Shown here one piece after another: positions 42,339 through 53,151 of a stretch of 64,000 bases of DNA. The translations under genes and the position numbers were made by a program. Each line of letters opens with the position of its first letter. Position 1 is the stretch's first letter. The DNA lies in assembly GCA_013397695.1 (NCBI GenBank), contig VYZI01000106.1, forward strand, positions 2,466,792-2,530,791, given 5' to 3'. The DNA comes from Centropus unirufus. Taxonomy: Eukaryota > Chordata > Aves > Cuculiformes > Centropidae. The notes below the pieces were generated by a model. That model was not told where the DNA came from, searched no databases, and saw only the letters and a list, made by a program, of their open reading frames with translations.

Positions 42339-42487
42339 ACTCTTGAGTATAATAACTCTTGCTACTTGTTTGTGTGAGCTTCAGTTCTTTTGCAGCCGTG
42401 GATGTCAGGCAATCAACCACGGACCAACACGAGTCAGTGACAGCCTTTGCATTGACTGAATTCATAGAGAAGACCCGGTACTTGATC

Positions 42488-42714
42488 CTGGAATGGTTTG
42501 GGTTGGAAGGGACGTTAAAGACCATCCAGTTCCAACCTCCCTGCTATGGGCAGCAAAAACTCCCACCAGCCCAGGCTGCTCAAGGCCCCATCCAACCCCG
42601 CCTTGAACACCTCCAGTGAGGCAACACCCACAGCTTCCCTGGGCAACCCGTGCCAGTGCCTCAGCACCCTCAGCAGGAAGAATTTCTTCCTATTGTCTGG
42701 AATCCCCCCCCTTC
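42488..42714 (-). mobile_element. CR1 LINE fragment (3' part)
   Basis: Read on the - strand this is the CR1 3' region. On + it shows GAATGGTTTGGGTTGGAAGG, then CCAGGCTGCTCAAGGC and CTTCCCTGGGCAACC blocks. It is the first CR1 met in the window and lies 150 bases beyond the distal polyA candidate. Its 5' side is truncated, as is usual for target-primed insertion. Confidence 0.9.
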
Positions 42715-44736
42715 AATCAGAAGGCAGATACTTAGGCACCATAACATGAGCCAAGATGCACAGAACAGAAACTTGGCCTTTGAATTGTAAGTTTTGACCC
42801 TGTGAATTTTAAGCGTGGCCTTTAGCTGGTGACTATGGTTTCCTCCTGCCAAGTCTGTGCTATAAAACTGGTCTTCCCACTGCATTAAGCGAGCAACTCT
42901 TTCCCTGTCCCACTCCTGCCTTTAGTAGAGGAGCAACCTTCCTGTGCACACCAAGGAACGCTCCCAATAGGCAAAGCTTCGCTGGAACACAAGATGCCTT
43001 TCTCCTGGTAAAGCTAACGACGCGACTGCTTCCAATGTGCAAGCTGGAGAGACATTCCTGAAACAGGGAGTCGTTTGTTCAAAATAATGAAAAAGTATAA
43101 ACCAATACCATTTCTGTCCAAGTTCTCAACTCCCTTTCTAGCTTTGTTAGGCCATATTTAGATTCCCCTTTAGCTAATGCATTCCTACCCGCTGCTGCAA
43201 AGCCAACTCCAATATAAATAGCAAGGCTATTAAATTTAATGAGTGGTTTAATCACCCTTCTTCTCTTTGCATTTTTCTCCCTTCAAGCAACACGTCCTCA
43301 CCACACGCAGGCAGACGCAGTCCTCTTTCCAGTGGATAGAGTCTCCAAACTGGTTTGCTCTCCAAACCAGAGGCAAAACAGCTCAGGCAACACGGATCCT
43401 CACTAACAGGTGGGATTGTCCAAATGGTCCCTTTCTGAACATGGGTATAATCCCACAGACTCCAGGCACTGCTGGAGAGAGCAGCACCCTTGCAGCTTCT
43501 GCTGGAGGAGTTTGTTGTCTTCATGGCCCCATTCCTGCCAGGCAGATCCAAAGCTGCCTGACTTGTGTCATCAGAGCTGGTAATCCTGCAGCCGAGTCCT
43601 CTCCATGTAGAAAGGAAGGAGTTTAAGTCATATAATTAACTAAGGAATTATTAAATAATAATAATTAAATAAGGAATTGGTTTAGTGATATTTCAGATTA
43701 AATTCCACTTAAGTAAATGCCACTTTACAAGATAATAATCTCTGCTGTAATTGATGTTTCTGAAGATAGGCATTCGGGCCATTACAGTTCTCTTTATGCA
43801 AACAACATGTTTTCCACTTTTGTACCTTAAAGGGATATCATTTTAGCCCAGTTATTCCATACCAACACTGCCTCCTCTCCACTCCCACACGGGCTTTGTC
43901 TTTTTTTGAGTCTGTTCTGAACACTTTTAAGAACTGACTGCCTTGGATGCATTTGGTTTAGAAATGTTTCCCATCCTCATCTATTCCCTTTGGAAAATTT
44001 CGAGACAGAATGATTTCCTCTCTGCCTGCATTGATGACCACCTCTAACCTCTTTCCTTACAGCTGAAATAATTAACTAAACCCAAATTTGGGCTTCAGAA
44101 AACACTTTTTCTTGCAATAACCTATGCATTTTGTGCCTCAAATGCTGCCATTGTCCTTCTTTTGGGCCAGTACCTTTGAAAACTTCTCTCCAAATGTGGT
44201 GTTACAGGATCATCCTACCATAATCTTGCTTAAGTGAAGTCCTAGTGGAAACCTGCTGCACCAAAAGCAACTCCTTAGAGGTGAAAATACCACTCGGAGA
44301 GCAGCAGCATTATTTTTGTGCCCCTTAATTGAACACTTTATTTTCTAGTTTCTTCACTTAAACTGCCAACTTTTTTCTCCCTCTCCCACCCACCCTTTTG
44401 TACGATGCCAAGGAAAATATTTAGGTTCTAAAAATTGCCATATTGGCTTGAAGATGAAGCTACATTTCTCTTGGCTAAAAAAAATAAAAAAGCAAACATT
44501 AGGCTAAGATTTATGTTCTAAATTCAGCTTTGGAGTGGAGAAAGAAAGATTTCGCAGTTTCTTGAATTCTGCTTTCCTGCTTTATCCCCAGATGATGCCA
44601 CCATGACCAGATGCAGCTGGATTTTTTCTTTTTCAACTTTTGGGGAAGGAGAAGAGTTTGCACACATATTTGTTTCAGTACAAGTCAAACAACAAGCAAA
44701 TTTCTCGTTAATCTTTGTCTCAGCTTTGCCTTATGG
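42715..44736. other. Non-coding spacer
   Basis: I see no gene, RNA or known repeat here. Simple AT-rich sequence (ATTAAATAATAATAATTAAAT) occurs near 43,648. Confidence 0.7.
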
Positions 44737-45006
44737 TCATAGAATCATGGAATGGTTCGAGTTGGAAGGCACCTTAAAGTCCATGCAATTCCAACGCCCC
44801 TCCCATGGAAAGGAACACCTCCCGCCAGCCCAGGCTGCTCAAGCCCCATCCAACCTGGCCTTGAGCACTTCCAGGGAGGGGCCATCCACAGCTTCCCTGG
44901 GCAGCCTGTGCCTCCTCACCCTCAGCGGGAAGAATTCCTTCCTGCTAACCTAAACCTTCCCCTCTCCAATTTAAAGCCATTATTCCCCTCTCCAATTTGT
45001 AGCCTT
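44737..45006 (-). mobile_element. CR1 LINE fragment (3' part)
   Basis: On + it begins TCATAGAATCATGGAATGG, the reverse of the CR1 3' octamer end, then GGTTCGAGTTGGAAGGCACC and GCTTCCCTGGGCAGCC. The far side repeats CCCCTCTCCAATTT twice, a small internal duplication. It is 5'-truncated. Confidence 0.93.
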
Positions 45007-45345
45007 TGTTGTCACTATAACACACAACCCTTTTCTGAACTTCACTGATTTTTTGCCATATTGTGAAGACAAAATCATGGATGGGGAGACTGGGAGGAAT
45101 CCCTACAAAGGACTGATTTAAGCAACCAGTCCTGGTTTTTAGCAACCTTATGGCACAGCTCCAAGTGTCTTGCCTTGATTTGGCAGCTCTCGCTGATCCA
45201 CCAAGCGTTAACTTCAGTATTTTACAGTAGTGTGTGAACATCCTCTTTTGGCCAGAAGTAGACTGACCCTTCCATCCCTGACTTTTTAACTGTTAGCTTT
45301 GCTTTTTTTAGCTTTCCTTCATAATATTATAAGCAGCATTTCTTT

Positions 45346-45373
45346 TGTGTGTATATATATATATGTATATATT
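45346..45373. repeat. (TG)(TA)n microsatellite abutting a CR1 3' end
   Basis: The TGTGTGTATATATATATATG-type run sits directly against the 3' end of the following antisense CR1. It may be the integration site. Confidence 0.85.
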
Positions 45374-45809
45374 ATCATTGAATCATTGAATTGTAGAATG
45401 GTTTGGGTTGAAAGGGACTTTAAAGATCATCCACTTCCAGCCTCCTACCACGGGCAGGGAGGCTGGAAGCCCAGGCTTCCAGCCCATGCTGCTCAAGCCC
45501 CATCCAACCTGGCCTTGAACACTTCCAGGGAGGGGGCATCCACAGCTTCCCTGGGCAGCCTGTGCCTCCCCACCCTCAGCGGGAAGAATTCCTTCCCAAT
45601 GTCTAGTCTAAATCTTCCTCCTTCCAATTTAAAGCCATTCCCCCTCATCCTATCACTATGTGCCCTTGCAAAAAGTCCCTCTCCAGCTTTCCTGTAGCCC
45701 CTTCAGGAGCTGGAAGGATGCTATGAGGTTTCCCCAGAGCCTTCTCCAGGCTGAGCAGCCCCAACTCCCTGAGCCTGGCCTCACAGCAGCGCTGCTCCAG
45801 CCCTTTTTT
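45374..45809 (-). mobile_element. CR1 LINE fragment (3' part, 436 bp)
   Basis: On + it starts with the 8-bp repeats ATCATTGA ATCATTGA, the CR1 terminus. It continues through TTTGGGTTGAAAGGGAC and GCTTCCCTGGGCAGCC to CCTTCTCCAGGCTGAGCAGC and CTGCTCCAGCCC. It contains a perfect 11-bp inverted repeat (45,461-45,484) not expected in CR1. Confidence 0.94.
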
Positions 45810-46017
45810 GTAGTATTTTATATACAATATATACATATTAATTTACCTCTGTGTGTGTATGGGTAAGTGGTGCAGGTGGGGGGGTGTATTCACACATGGT
45901 TCAGAGATCCTTCCGCAAATTCCAGAGCAGGAACAGGCAGAAAAAGGGAAAACAACCGCAACAAAATAATCCCTAAATTTCTAAACTATTCTTTTCCAGG
46001 AACTCTGAGTTAAAAAG

Positions 46018-46250
46018 TGGGCGCGGGGTCGCGCTGTGCTCCTCCCGGCTGGAAGCGGGAGCAAACCCGCGCCGGCCCCCGTGGGAGCGGCGCGTTCCCC
46101 CGCGGGAAACGGCTTGGAAGCGGCGCGGGTGGAAGCGCTGGGCGATCCAGGGCTGTCCCCTCGTGGAGCGCCGCGGCTCTGCACGCGCCGGCTCCAGCGG
46201 CCCCGCTCCCCGCCTTGTGAATCCCTGGCGAATCCAGCGGGGAGCTTCGG
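46018..46250. promoter_or_regulatory. Isolated CpG island
   Basis: About 230 bp of very GC-rich sequence carries roughly 28-30 CpG dinucleotides, including GCGCGG, GGCGCG and CCGCGG clusters, among AT-richer DNA and CR1 copies. Vertebrate CpG islands usually mark promoters. No gene start is recognisable beside it. A 174-codon open frame (46,036-46,560) begins at GTG rather than ATG and is not supported as coding. Confidence 0.6.
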
Positions 46251-46679
46251 CACGCTGAGAAGGGCCTGGCTGAGTTCAGGAAGAGCTCTAGCTGGGAATC
46301 TCTTCCAGGAATATCTTCACAGATCCGGGCAGAGCCGAGCTGTGTTTGTATCGTTTTCTCTGATGGGCGAGGAGCGGAGCATCCCTCTCATTCCATGCGG
46401 AAAGCTGAGGCTCCTGCCTCCTGATCGCTTTCTTGTCGCCCTGTTTCCCACGGGCATGACTGAACACAGCTGGCACGGGAAGCGCATGTGCTCGGCATCT
46501 CCATTATCCACCCTCCAATCCGCCCTGCTTCCCTCAAATCACTTCACCCGTTCTCTTTAGGCACAAGAGGATCAGAAAACGAATCAACAAGTGGAAAACC
46601 AAATGTTTTTAATAACATCCCTCGATGGTGACCCCAGAGTAGCCCCCAGGAAGCAGACCCTACAAGCTCTTTGCACCTT

Positions 46680-46836
46680 GTATCCTGGGTTCTGTCCTGG
46701 ACCCCTCACTACAAGGAGGATGTTGGGGTCCTGGGATGTGTCCAGAGAAGGACAACGAATCTGGTGCGGCGTGAGGTTTATGGTTAGACCTGATGGTCTT
46801 AAAGGGCTGAATGTTTCTACAATTCTATCATTTTAT
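46680..46836 (+). mobile_element. CR1 LINE remnant with internal deletion
   Basis: ATCCTGGGTTCTGTCCTGGA, then CAAGGAGGATGTTGGGGTCC and GTCCAGAGAAGGACAACGAA match the CR1 ORF2 3' part. After about 46,770 it jumps to the 3' UTR end (GGTTAGACCTGATGGTCTTA, then ATTCTATCATTTTATG). About 400 bp of normal CR1 is missing. Confidence 0.85.
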
Positions 46837-47067
46837 GAGCCCTTTTCAGGCCATCAACACAACTTCTAGCCATCCTAGAGCAGAAACCAGCTGGTTTTGC
46901 TCTTTATTTTTCCCCTCTTTGTTCCATGTAGGTTCTCTGATGTACAATAGTATCACTGCCATTATTTCCATCGGATGAAGCCGGTACTCTCCTAGCCAAG
47001 TTTAGGCTGAGCTTTTTGCTAGGACTGACCAGGCTTTCTTAAGTGTTCTGTTAGGAGACTCAAATGT

Positions 47068-47330
47068 AGAATCATAGAATCACCAGGTTGGAAAAGACCA
47101 CTGAGATCATCAAGTCCAACCATACCTGTCCACCACTAAACCATATCCCTGAGCACCTCATCCACCCATCTTTACAACACATCCAGGGATGAGGACTCCA
47201 CCACCACCCTGGGCAGCCTTTGCCAGTGCCTGATGACCCTTCTGGTGAAGAATTTTTTCCTAATGTCCCATCTGAACCTGCCCTGGTGCTGCTTGAGGCC
47301 ATTCCCCCTTGTCCTACGTTGTCCTCTTTA
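47068..47330 (-). mobile_element. CR1 LINE fragment (3' part)
   Basis: On + it shows AGAATCATAGAATCACCAGG, GATCATCAAGTCCAACC, AACCATATCCCTGAGCACC and CATTCCCCCTTGTCCTAC. It faces the + strand CR1 at 46,680-46,836 tail to tail, 231 bp apart. Confidence 0.94.
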
Positions 47331-49714
47331 CAAAGGGCCATGAACCTGTTGACCTTTGAGACCAAACAAGGTACAGAATAAGGGATGGAAGGAGAAGGGA
47401 AAATGGTTTTAACTTCTTTGGTTTTGGTAGAAACCAGAAATTTCCCAAAATATCCAGAAAATCCCACTAATAGGCTGCTTCTTTCTTGCGTTCTCTTTAA
47501 ATGTTTACATTTTCTCCCAGAATGGCAGTCAGGAATATTAGCATTGCAGGCCGTACCTAGGCCATGGGGCCGCCTCTGTGGGGTGATTTTCCGTGCTCCT
47601 CCCTCTGCCAGCTCTGTTGCTTCCCAAAGCCAGCAGCAAAATGGGAAGCGCAGCCCCTTGCAGAAGATGTTTTATATTTAGAACTGGCACCTGAGAGAGA
47701 AGCATCCTGCACGGCGCTGCCGCACGGCGTGAGGAGGGAGGCAGGCCTGGTGTAGCATCAGGGCAGGGGACCTGGAAAGCTCTCAAAGAAAGACGTAAGG
47801 GGGGGGAAATGAAGTAAAGTGGGTGCTAAAATAATTCTGTTATGTAGAGAGAAACCCAGGAGGATCAAAGGACCTCTTTTATTTGCATTTTATCCTTGTT
47901 TCTGTTCCTTGCAGTTCTTGCCTCTGCCGTGTATTATTATCACCTCTATTATAAATTTTTTCTGGTTGCTTGCAATTATTCCTCCTTTAATCTCACGCGA
48001 GGCTCTTCCCTTTTGATCCAGTGCATCCTCCTCGCCACATGCCTGGTTGTGGGACTGCTGCACACATCTATGTAAAAACATACAGGGGTTACCTAATTTC
48101 CCCACTGTGTCTCCAGTTTAAGGGTATAAAGTGTGTAAAGTTGTGTGTCCTTCACGAAATCCTTTCCTCTTACCTCACTTAGGGGGGATTCCGTTCCCAA
48201 TAAAAATGTTAAAAATGGAAAGCTCCTTCTACCATCTTTGTTTTATTTGTTACAATTAGAATTCCATACAATAAAAGAATAGGAGCCACAGAGAGGGACA
48301 CCTAATTATGCCCCTCATCGCAAGGCCAAGCTGAATCCAACGGAGCAGACAAACCTCTTAGTGGCAGAACCTTGGTTCTTTCTGTACTTTTCAGCTTAGT
48401 AAAAAGAACCCCCACCTCCTCCTGCTGCTCCCTCCCTCCAGCCTCTCCTGGGACCACAGCTTGCCCTGTCCCCTGTCCCTGAAAACTGGTCTTGACGTCA
48501 GGGCTGAGATGTTACTAAAGAAGGACCTAAGGGCCAGGAGAAGAGCCCTGAGACGACAGGGAAGAGGTCAGAGACAGTTGGAAAGGTAATGGGGAAGATG
48601 CTCCTTCTCCAAGACAAGCCACGGCTTCCTCCTCTGGTGGGAAACAGGAGGTAAAGCAGAGCGGCCCAGCCCAGCCTGGTCCCATCCCTCAGTGGAGGGC
48701 AGTGGTTCTCCCACAGGGCTGACACCAGCAAGGCCAGATGATGCCCTGTTCTCTGTTTTCTCATGGCTTTTAGGTCTCATTTTTTGCTGCATCTGCGCTG
48801 TAGCCCTTTTTGTGTATGGAACCCACTGACCCTGGTTGGCAAGGAAGCCTCATCTTCATCCTTCTTCAAAGTGAACTCTGGAGGAACTGGTCTGAAGGAG
48901 TCAGGTGCATTTCTTAATGCTACAAGAAGGGTCAAAAAGTCCACATGATATTTAAGCTGGTTCTAGCATGAATACTGTTAACTAAACCTTTGAATTTGAA
49001 AAGGAACGTGATGGGAATTTTCTCCTCTACCTTGTTCCCAGGAGCTGAATTCCTGATGAACAGCTGTGATAAATGCCACGACAGCTCAGGGGAAAAGACA
49101 TTGGAAGGAGCCATAAGAAAAAGTTTGGAGAGCACCCATACTGTAACTCTCATTCTGTCCCGCTCAGATCTTTCACAAAGAACGCATCTTCCAGGAAAAG
49201 CAAACTTTTATTCTCCTTGGCTATGAAAATCACCTGCTCCTCCTGTCCTTCAGAGAACCTTCTCCATTCAGATTTATTCCCTATCATTCCTGGACTTCCG
49301 TCTCCTCACTTACAAACTTCTATCCATCACGAACACCCTCCTGTCTTCTCCATCACCTTCCAGGGGAAGAGGAGCTATTTGGGATTTAAAAAGAGCAACA
49401 AGCACTTTGATTCAGTTTTCCTGTCACATGACTTCTGTATCAGTAAGCAAGGAGCAAAGGATCTTCAGGCATGGGAATGACAAAATGTATTTAGATTTTT
49501 TTGCTCCAAACTCTTCCACGTGCAACATTGTCTCTCTGGAATCAAATGGGACCGGGGTTGTTTCTTATGTTGTTCTACATCCAGATAAATCCCCCAGTAA
49601 CAATGCAAGACGCAGCACCTCATTTGGAGTATTCTTAGATCACAACACGACCTTGAACCTTCCCACTATCACCTTCTGTTCCACCACAGAGAGGGCAAAA
49701 TATAAACATCAAAA
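47331..49714. other. Non-coding spacer
   Basis: 2.4 kb with no recognisable gene, RNA or CR1. Open frames are short. The part at 48,400-48,760 is GC- and purine/pyrimidine-rich. Confidence 0.65.
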
Positions 49715-50408
49715 GCCGTGCTCTGTGGCATCAAAGAAATCTGCCTGGAGGAGAAGGACCTGGGGGTGTTGGTTGACTGTCAACTGAACATGTGCCATCA
49801 GAGTGCCCAGGAGGCCAAGAAGGCCAATGGCATCTTGGCCTGGATCAGAAACAGCGCGGCCAGCAGGGCCAGGGAGGTGATTCTGCCCCTGGACTCGGCA
49901 CTGGTGAGGCCACACCTCAAATCCTGGATTCAGTTCTGGGTCCCTCACTATAAGAAGGACGTTGAGGTCCTGGAGTGTGTCCAGAGAAGGGCAACAAAGC
50001 TGGTGAAGGGGCTGGAGAACAAGTTTATGCAGAGTGGCTAAGGGAGCTGCGGTTGTTCAGCCTGGAGAAGAGGAGGCTGAAGGGAGACCTTATCAGTGCC
50101 TACAACTGCCTGAAAGGAGGTTGTGGAGAGGTGGGTGCTGGTCTCTTCTCCCAAGTGACAGGGATAGAACAAGGGGAATGGTCTCAAGCTGCGCCAGGGC
50201 AGGTTTAGTTTGGACATTATGAAAAAATTCTTCACTGAAAGAGTCATCAGGTGCTGGAATAGGCTGCGCAGTGAGGTGGTGGAGTCCCCATCCCTGGATG
50301 TGTTTAAAAGACAGGTAGATGGAAACGGCTTAGCGATATGGTTTAGTGGTAGACAGGTACAGTTCGATTCTCAAAGGTTTTTTTCCAACCTGTGATTCTG
50401 TGATTCTA
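49715..50408 (+). mobile_element. CR1 LINE, longest copy (3' end of ORF2 plus 3' UTR)
   Basis: This is the longest copy, about 694 bp. It encodes the C-terminal end of the CR1 ORF2 polyprotein (EKDLGVLVD, KKANGILAWIRNS, RPHLKSW, VQRRATKLVKGLE, LFSLEKRRLKGD). It then has the 3' UTR (GGTTTAGTGGTAGACAGGT) and ends in the octamer GTGATTCTGTGATTCT. The frame breaks into three: shifts fall near 50,030 (after GLENK) and 50,165-50,210. It is a dead, 5'-truncated copy. Confidence 0.95.
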
Positions 50409-50983
50409 GGAGCAGACCAAAACTCTTCCCTTTTAAGAAGTGTCCCAGGTGCAGAAAGGTTGCTTCTGGAACAACCCAGGAACAACACAGACTTGTTTAA
50501 ACCAAATTAATTCCAGCTCAGGGAAGGACAGGATGCACGCAAACCATTTCTGAGGATATTATGATCTTTATTTGTGGCACAATATAGCAGGTAGACAATT
50601 CTGCTTTCTAAACTGAGGGAATGACTATTTCTGAGGACAGGCCACCAGATGTTTTATGTCACTTAGTTTCTGATTTAAAAATATACTTTAAAAACTGGCA
50701 GAGATGTTTGGTGGCAACTCCTTTGATCAGCTCCAATAAACAATTGAATTTGATGGATTACACCTATTTTGGAAGGAAAAATATATTGTTAGAGGGCGAG
50801 TTACACTCCAGATTAAGATGTGGGTTAGAATTCCGAGGTATAGCTCTTGTTTGTTGAGGTAGTCAAAGTTACAGCCCTGGGAACACTTCTATTATTTGTA
50901 CCATACATATGAGTATAATTCATATCATTGTGCAATCCTCTGTTTGCTCTAGGGAACCAAAACAGAAGCCATCCTTTTCACAG

Positions 50984-51260
50984 GATCATAGAATCAACGG
51001 GATGGAAAAGAACTGAGATCATAAAGTCCAACCCTACCTGTCTGTCACTAAACCATATCCCTAAGCACCTCATCCACCCGTCTTTTAAACACCTCCAGGG
51101 ATAGGGACTCCACCACTGCCCTGGGCAGCCTCTGCCAGTGCCTGATGATCCTTTTGGTGAAGAATCTTTTCCTAATGTCCAATCTGAACCTGCCCTGGTG
51201 CAGCTTGAAGCCATTCCCCCTTGTCCTATCTCCTGGTCCAGGGGCAGAATCACCTCCCTT
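50984..51260 (-). mobile_element. CR1 LINE fragment with internal junction
   Basis: On + it shows ATCATAGAATCAACGGGATGG through CCCCCTTGTCCTATCTCCTG, then jumps straight to TCCAGGGGCAGAATCACCTC. The latter lies more than 300 bp further upstream in a normal CR1. On - the remnant frame reads DRTRGNGFKLHQGRFRLDI. It lies tail to tail with the copy at 49,715-50,408. Confidence 0.93.
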
Positions 51261-52651
51261 TTGTTGATCCTGCTCTTTGGAAGGACGGTGCTTGTTGGCC
51301 TGCTGCAAAGATAAACCTCTGAGTCCTGTCAGTCCATTTCATTGTACCTCAATAGCTGGATCCTCCTCTTGGCGCGAGCTGAGGTAGGAAATTGAAGAGT
51401 GGGCTTGTAGGGACAGCAGCCACGGGCAAAGAACAGAGGAAAGATAAGACAGGCTGTGTTCATCACAGAGCTGTGCCTGGGCAGACTGGGGCTGTTTTGT
51501 CTTCAGCTGGCAAAGATTTCTGCCTCTTTGATCTCCTAATGTACAGTTGAGGGAAATGTAACAGCAGAAGCTTCAGAACTTCTTCAGAGAGGACGGATTT
51601 TAACGGAGTGTTTTCCTCAAGTACCTTCAAGTTATCTGGGAGACATGATCAGACAGTCCCTGGCATGGGAGAAAAGGGACTAGAAAGCAGCGGACAGCTA
51701 ACAAGCATCTTGTGTGGAGAAAAAGGGAGGGAGAGGAGGAATTTTCCAATGGATAGAAAAAAAAAAAAAGGGATAAGAAGCCAGTGAAGGCTTAGATGTC
51801 AATATAAATGAGTGGGTGGAGGCCAAGACTCTTCAAAGATGTTCCTGATAAACTCTGGAAAGCACTGTCTAGAAAACGCAGCACAGGAAACAGACACAAG
51901 TGTTTTGCTTTGTCTTAAAATATTCTTCTGACATTTCTTTCCTTCAGCCTTTCCATACTCATCGCTGTTTAACTCCAGCCGGCAACTGAGCCCCGCGCAG
52001 GTGCTCCCTCGCTGCCCCCCAGCAGGGTGGGAGAGAGAATCAGAAGGGTAAGAGTCAGAATCCTCGTGGGCTGAGGTGAGGACAGTTTAACAGGCTGAGC
52101 AAAAGCCGCTCATGAGCAAAGCGGAACCAGGGATCCATTCACTGCTTCCCATCGGCAGGCATGTTCAGCCCTTGCCAGGAAAGCAGGGTCCATCACACCT
52201 AATGGTTAACTTGGGAAGACAAAACATCCCAATTCCGAACATTTCCTCCCCCTCCTTCTTCCCTCAGCTTTATATTCTGAGCATGTTGTCATATGGTGTG
52301 GGATGTGCCTTTGGCCAGCTGGGGTCGGCTGTCCCAGCTGAGTCCCCTCCAGCTCCTTGTGGACCCCAGGCTCCCTGGTGGGGTGGGGTGGGAAGCAGAA
52401 AAGGCCTTGGCTCTGTGTAAGCACTGCTCAGCAGTAACTAAAACATCCCTGTGTTATCAACACCGTCTCCAGCACAAATCCAAAACAGCCCCATACCAGC
52501 TACTACGAAGAAAATTAACCCCATCCCAGCCAAAACCAGCAGAGTGCTCCTTTACCCATCCTCTGTCCCTGCCAGCCACGCTGCTGGGCACTGTGGTTCA
52601 TCCCTGTACCATGTTCACATCTTCTCTTCCTGCCACTCCCTTTATAGTCTT
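51261..52651. other. Non-coding spacer
   Basis: 1.4 kb without a recognisable gene or element apart from a 13-A run near 51,759. It contains purine-rich stretches around 51,700-51,800. Confidence 0.65.
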
Positions 52652-53151
52652 GCCTCAAATCCTGGGTTCAGTTCTGGGGCCCTCACTACAAGAAGGACAT
52701 TGAGGTCCTGGAGGGTGTCCAGAGAAGGGTAAGGAAGCTGGTGAAAGGGATGGAGAACAACGATTATGAGGAGCGGCCGAGGGAGCTGGATTTGTTTAGC
52801 CCTGAGAAGAGGAGACTGAGGGGAGACCTTATCCCTGCCTACAACTGCCTGAAAGGAGGCTGTGGAGAGGTGGGTGCTGGTCTCTTCCCCCAAGTGACAG
52901 GGGATAGGACAAGGGGGAATGGCCTCAAGCTGCACCAGGGCAGGTTCAGATTGGACATTAGGAAAGAATTTTTCACCACAAGGGTCATCAGGTGCTGGTA
53001 GAGGCTGCCCCAGGAGGTGGTGGAGTCTTCATCTCTGGAGGTGTTTAAAAGATGGGGAGATGGGGTTGTTAGGGATGAAGTTTAGTGGTGGGCAGGTACG
53101 GTTGGACTTTACGATCTCAAAGGTTTTTTTCCAGCCCAGTGATTCTGTGAA
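52652..53151 (+). mobile_element. CR1 LINE fragment (ORF2 C-terminus plus 3' UTR)
   Basis: Starts CCTCAAATCCTGGGTTCAG and ends CCAGTGATTCTGTGA. The reading frame encodes YEERPRELDLFSPEKRR, then GDRTRGNGLKLHQGRFRLDI and RKEFFTTRVIRCW. A single premature TAG at 52,999 replaces the next codon. It is 5'-truncated. Confidence 0.95.

Larger units (their letters stand above)
25887..42360 (+). other. ZNF704 3' UTR and/or downstream non-coding DNA
   Basis: The sequence directly after the stop is 3' UTR. How far it reaches is uncertain. AATAAA hexamers occur at 27,298, 27,695, 36,537, 37,144, 41,999 and 42,333. Across 16.5 kb I see no gene-like reading frame, no CR1 and no other mobile element, only AT-rich unique sequence with a GC-rich patch at about 39,950-40,450. 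The last part (41,800-42,360) reads like a UTR end. A very long UTR is plausible for this gene but not provable here. Confidence 0.5.

Noticed and set aside
46036..46560. 174-codon frame on + starting in the first CpG island
   Set aside because: The first codon is GTG and the first ATG comes late (about 46,362). No similarity is recognised; kept only as context for the island.
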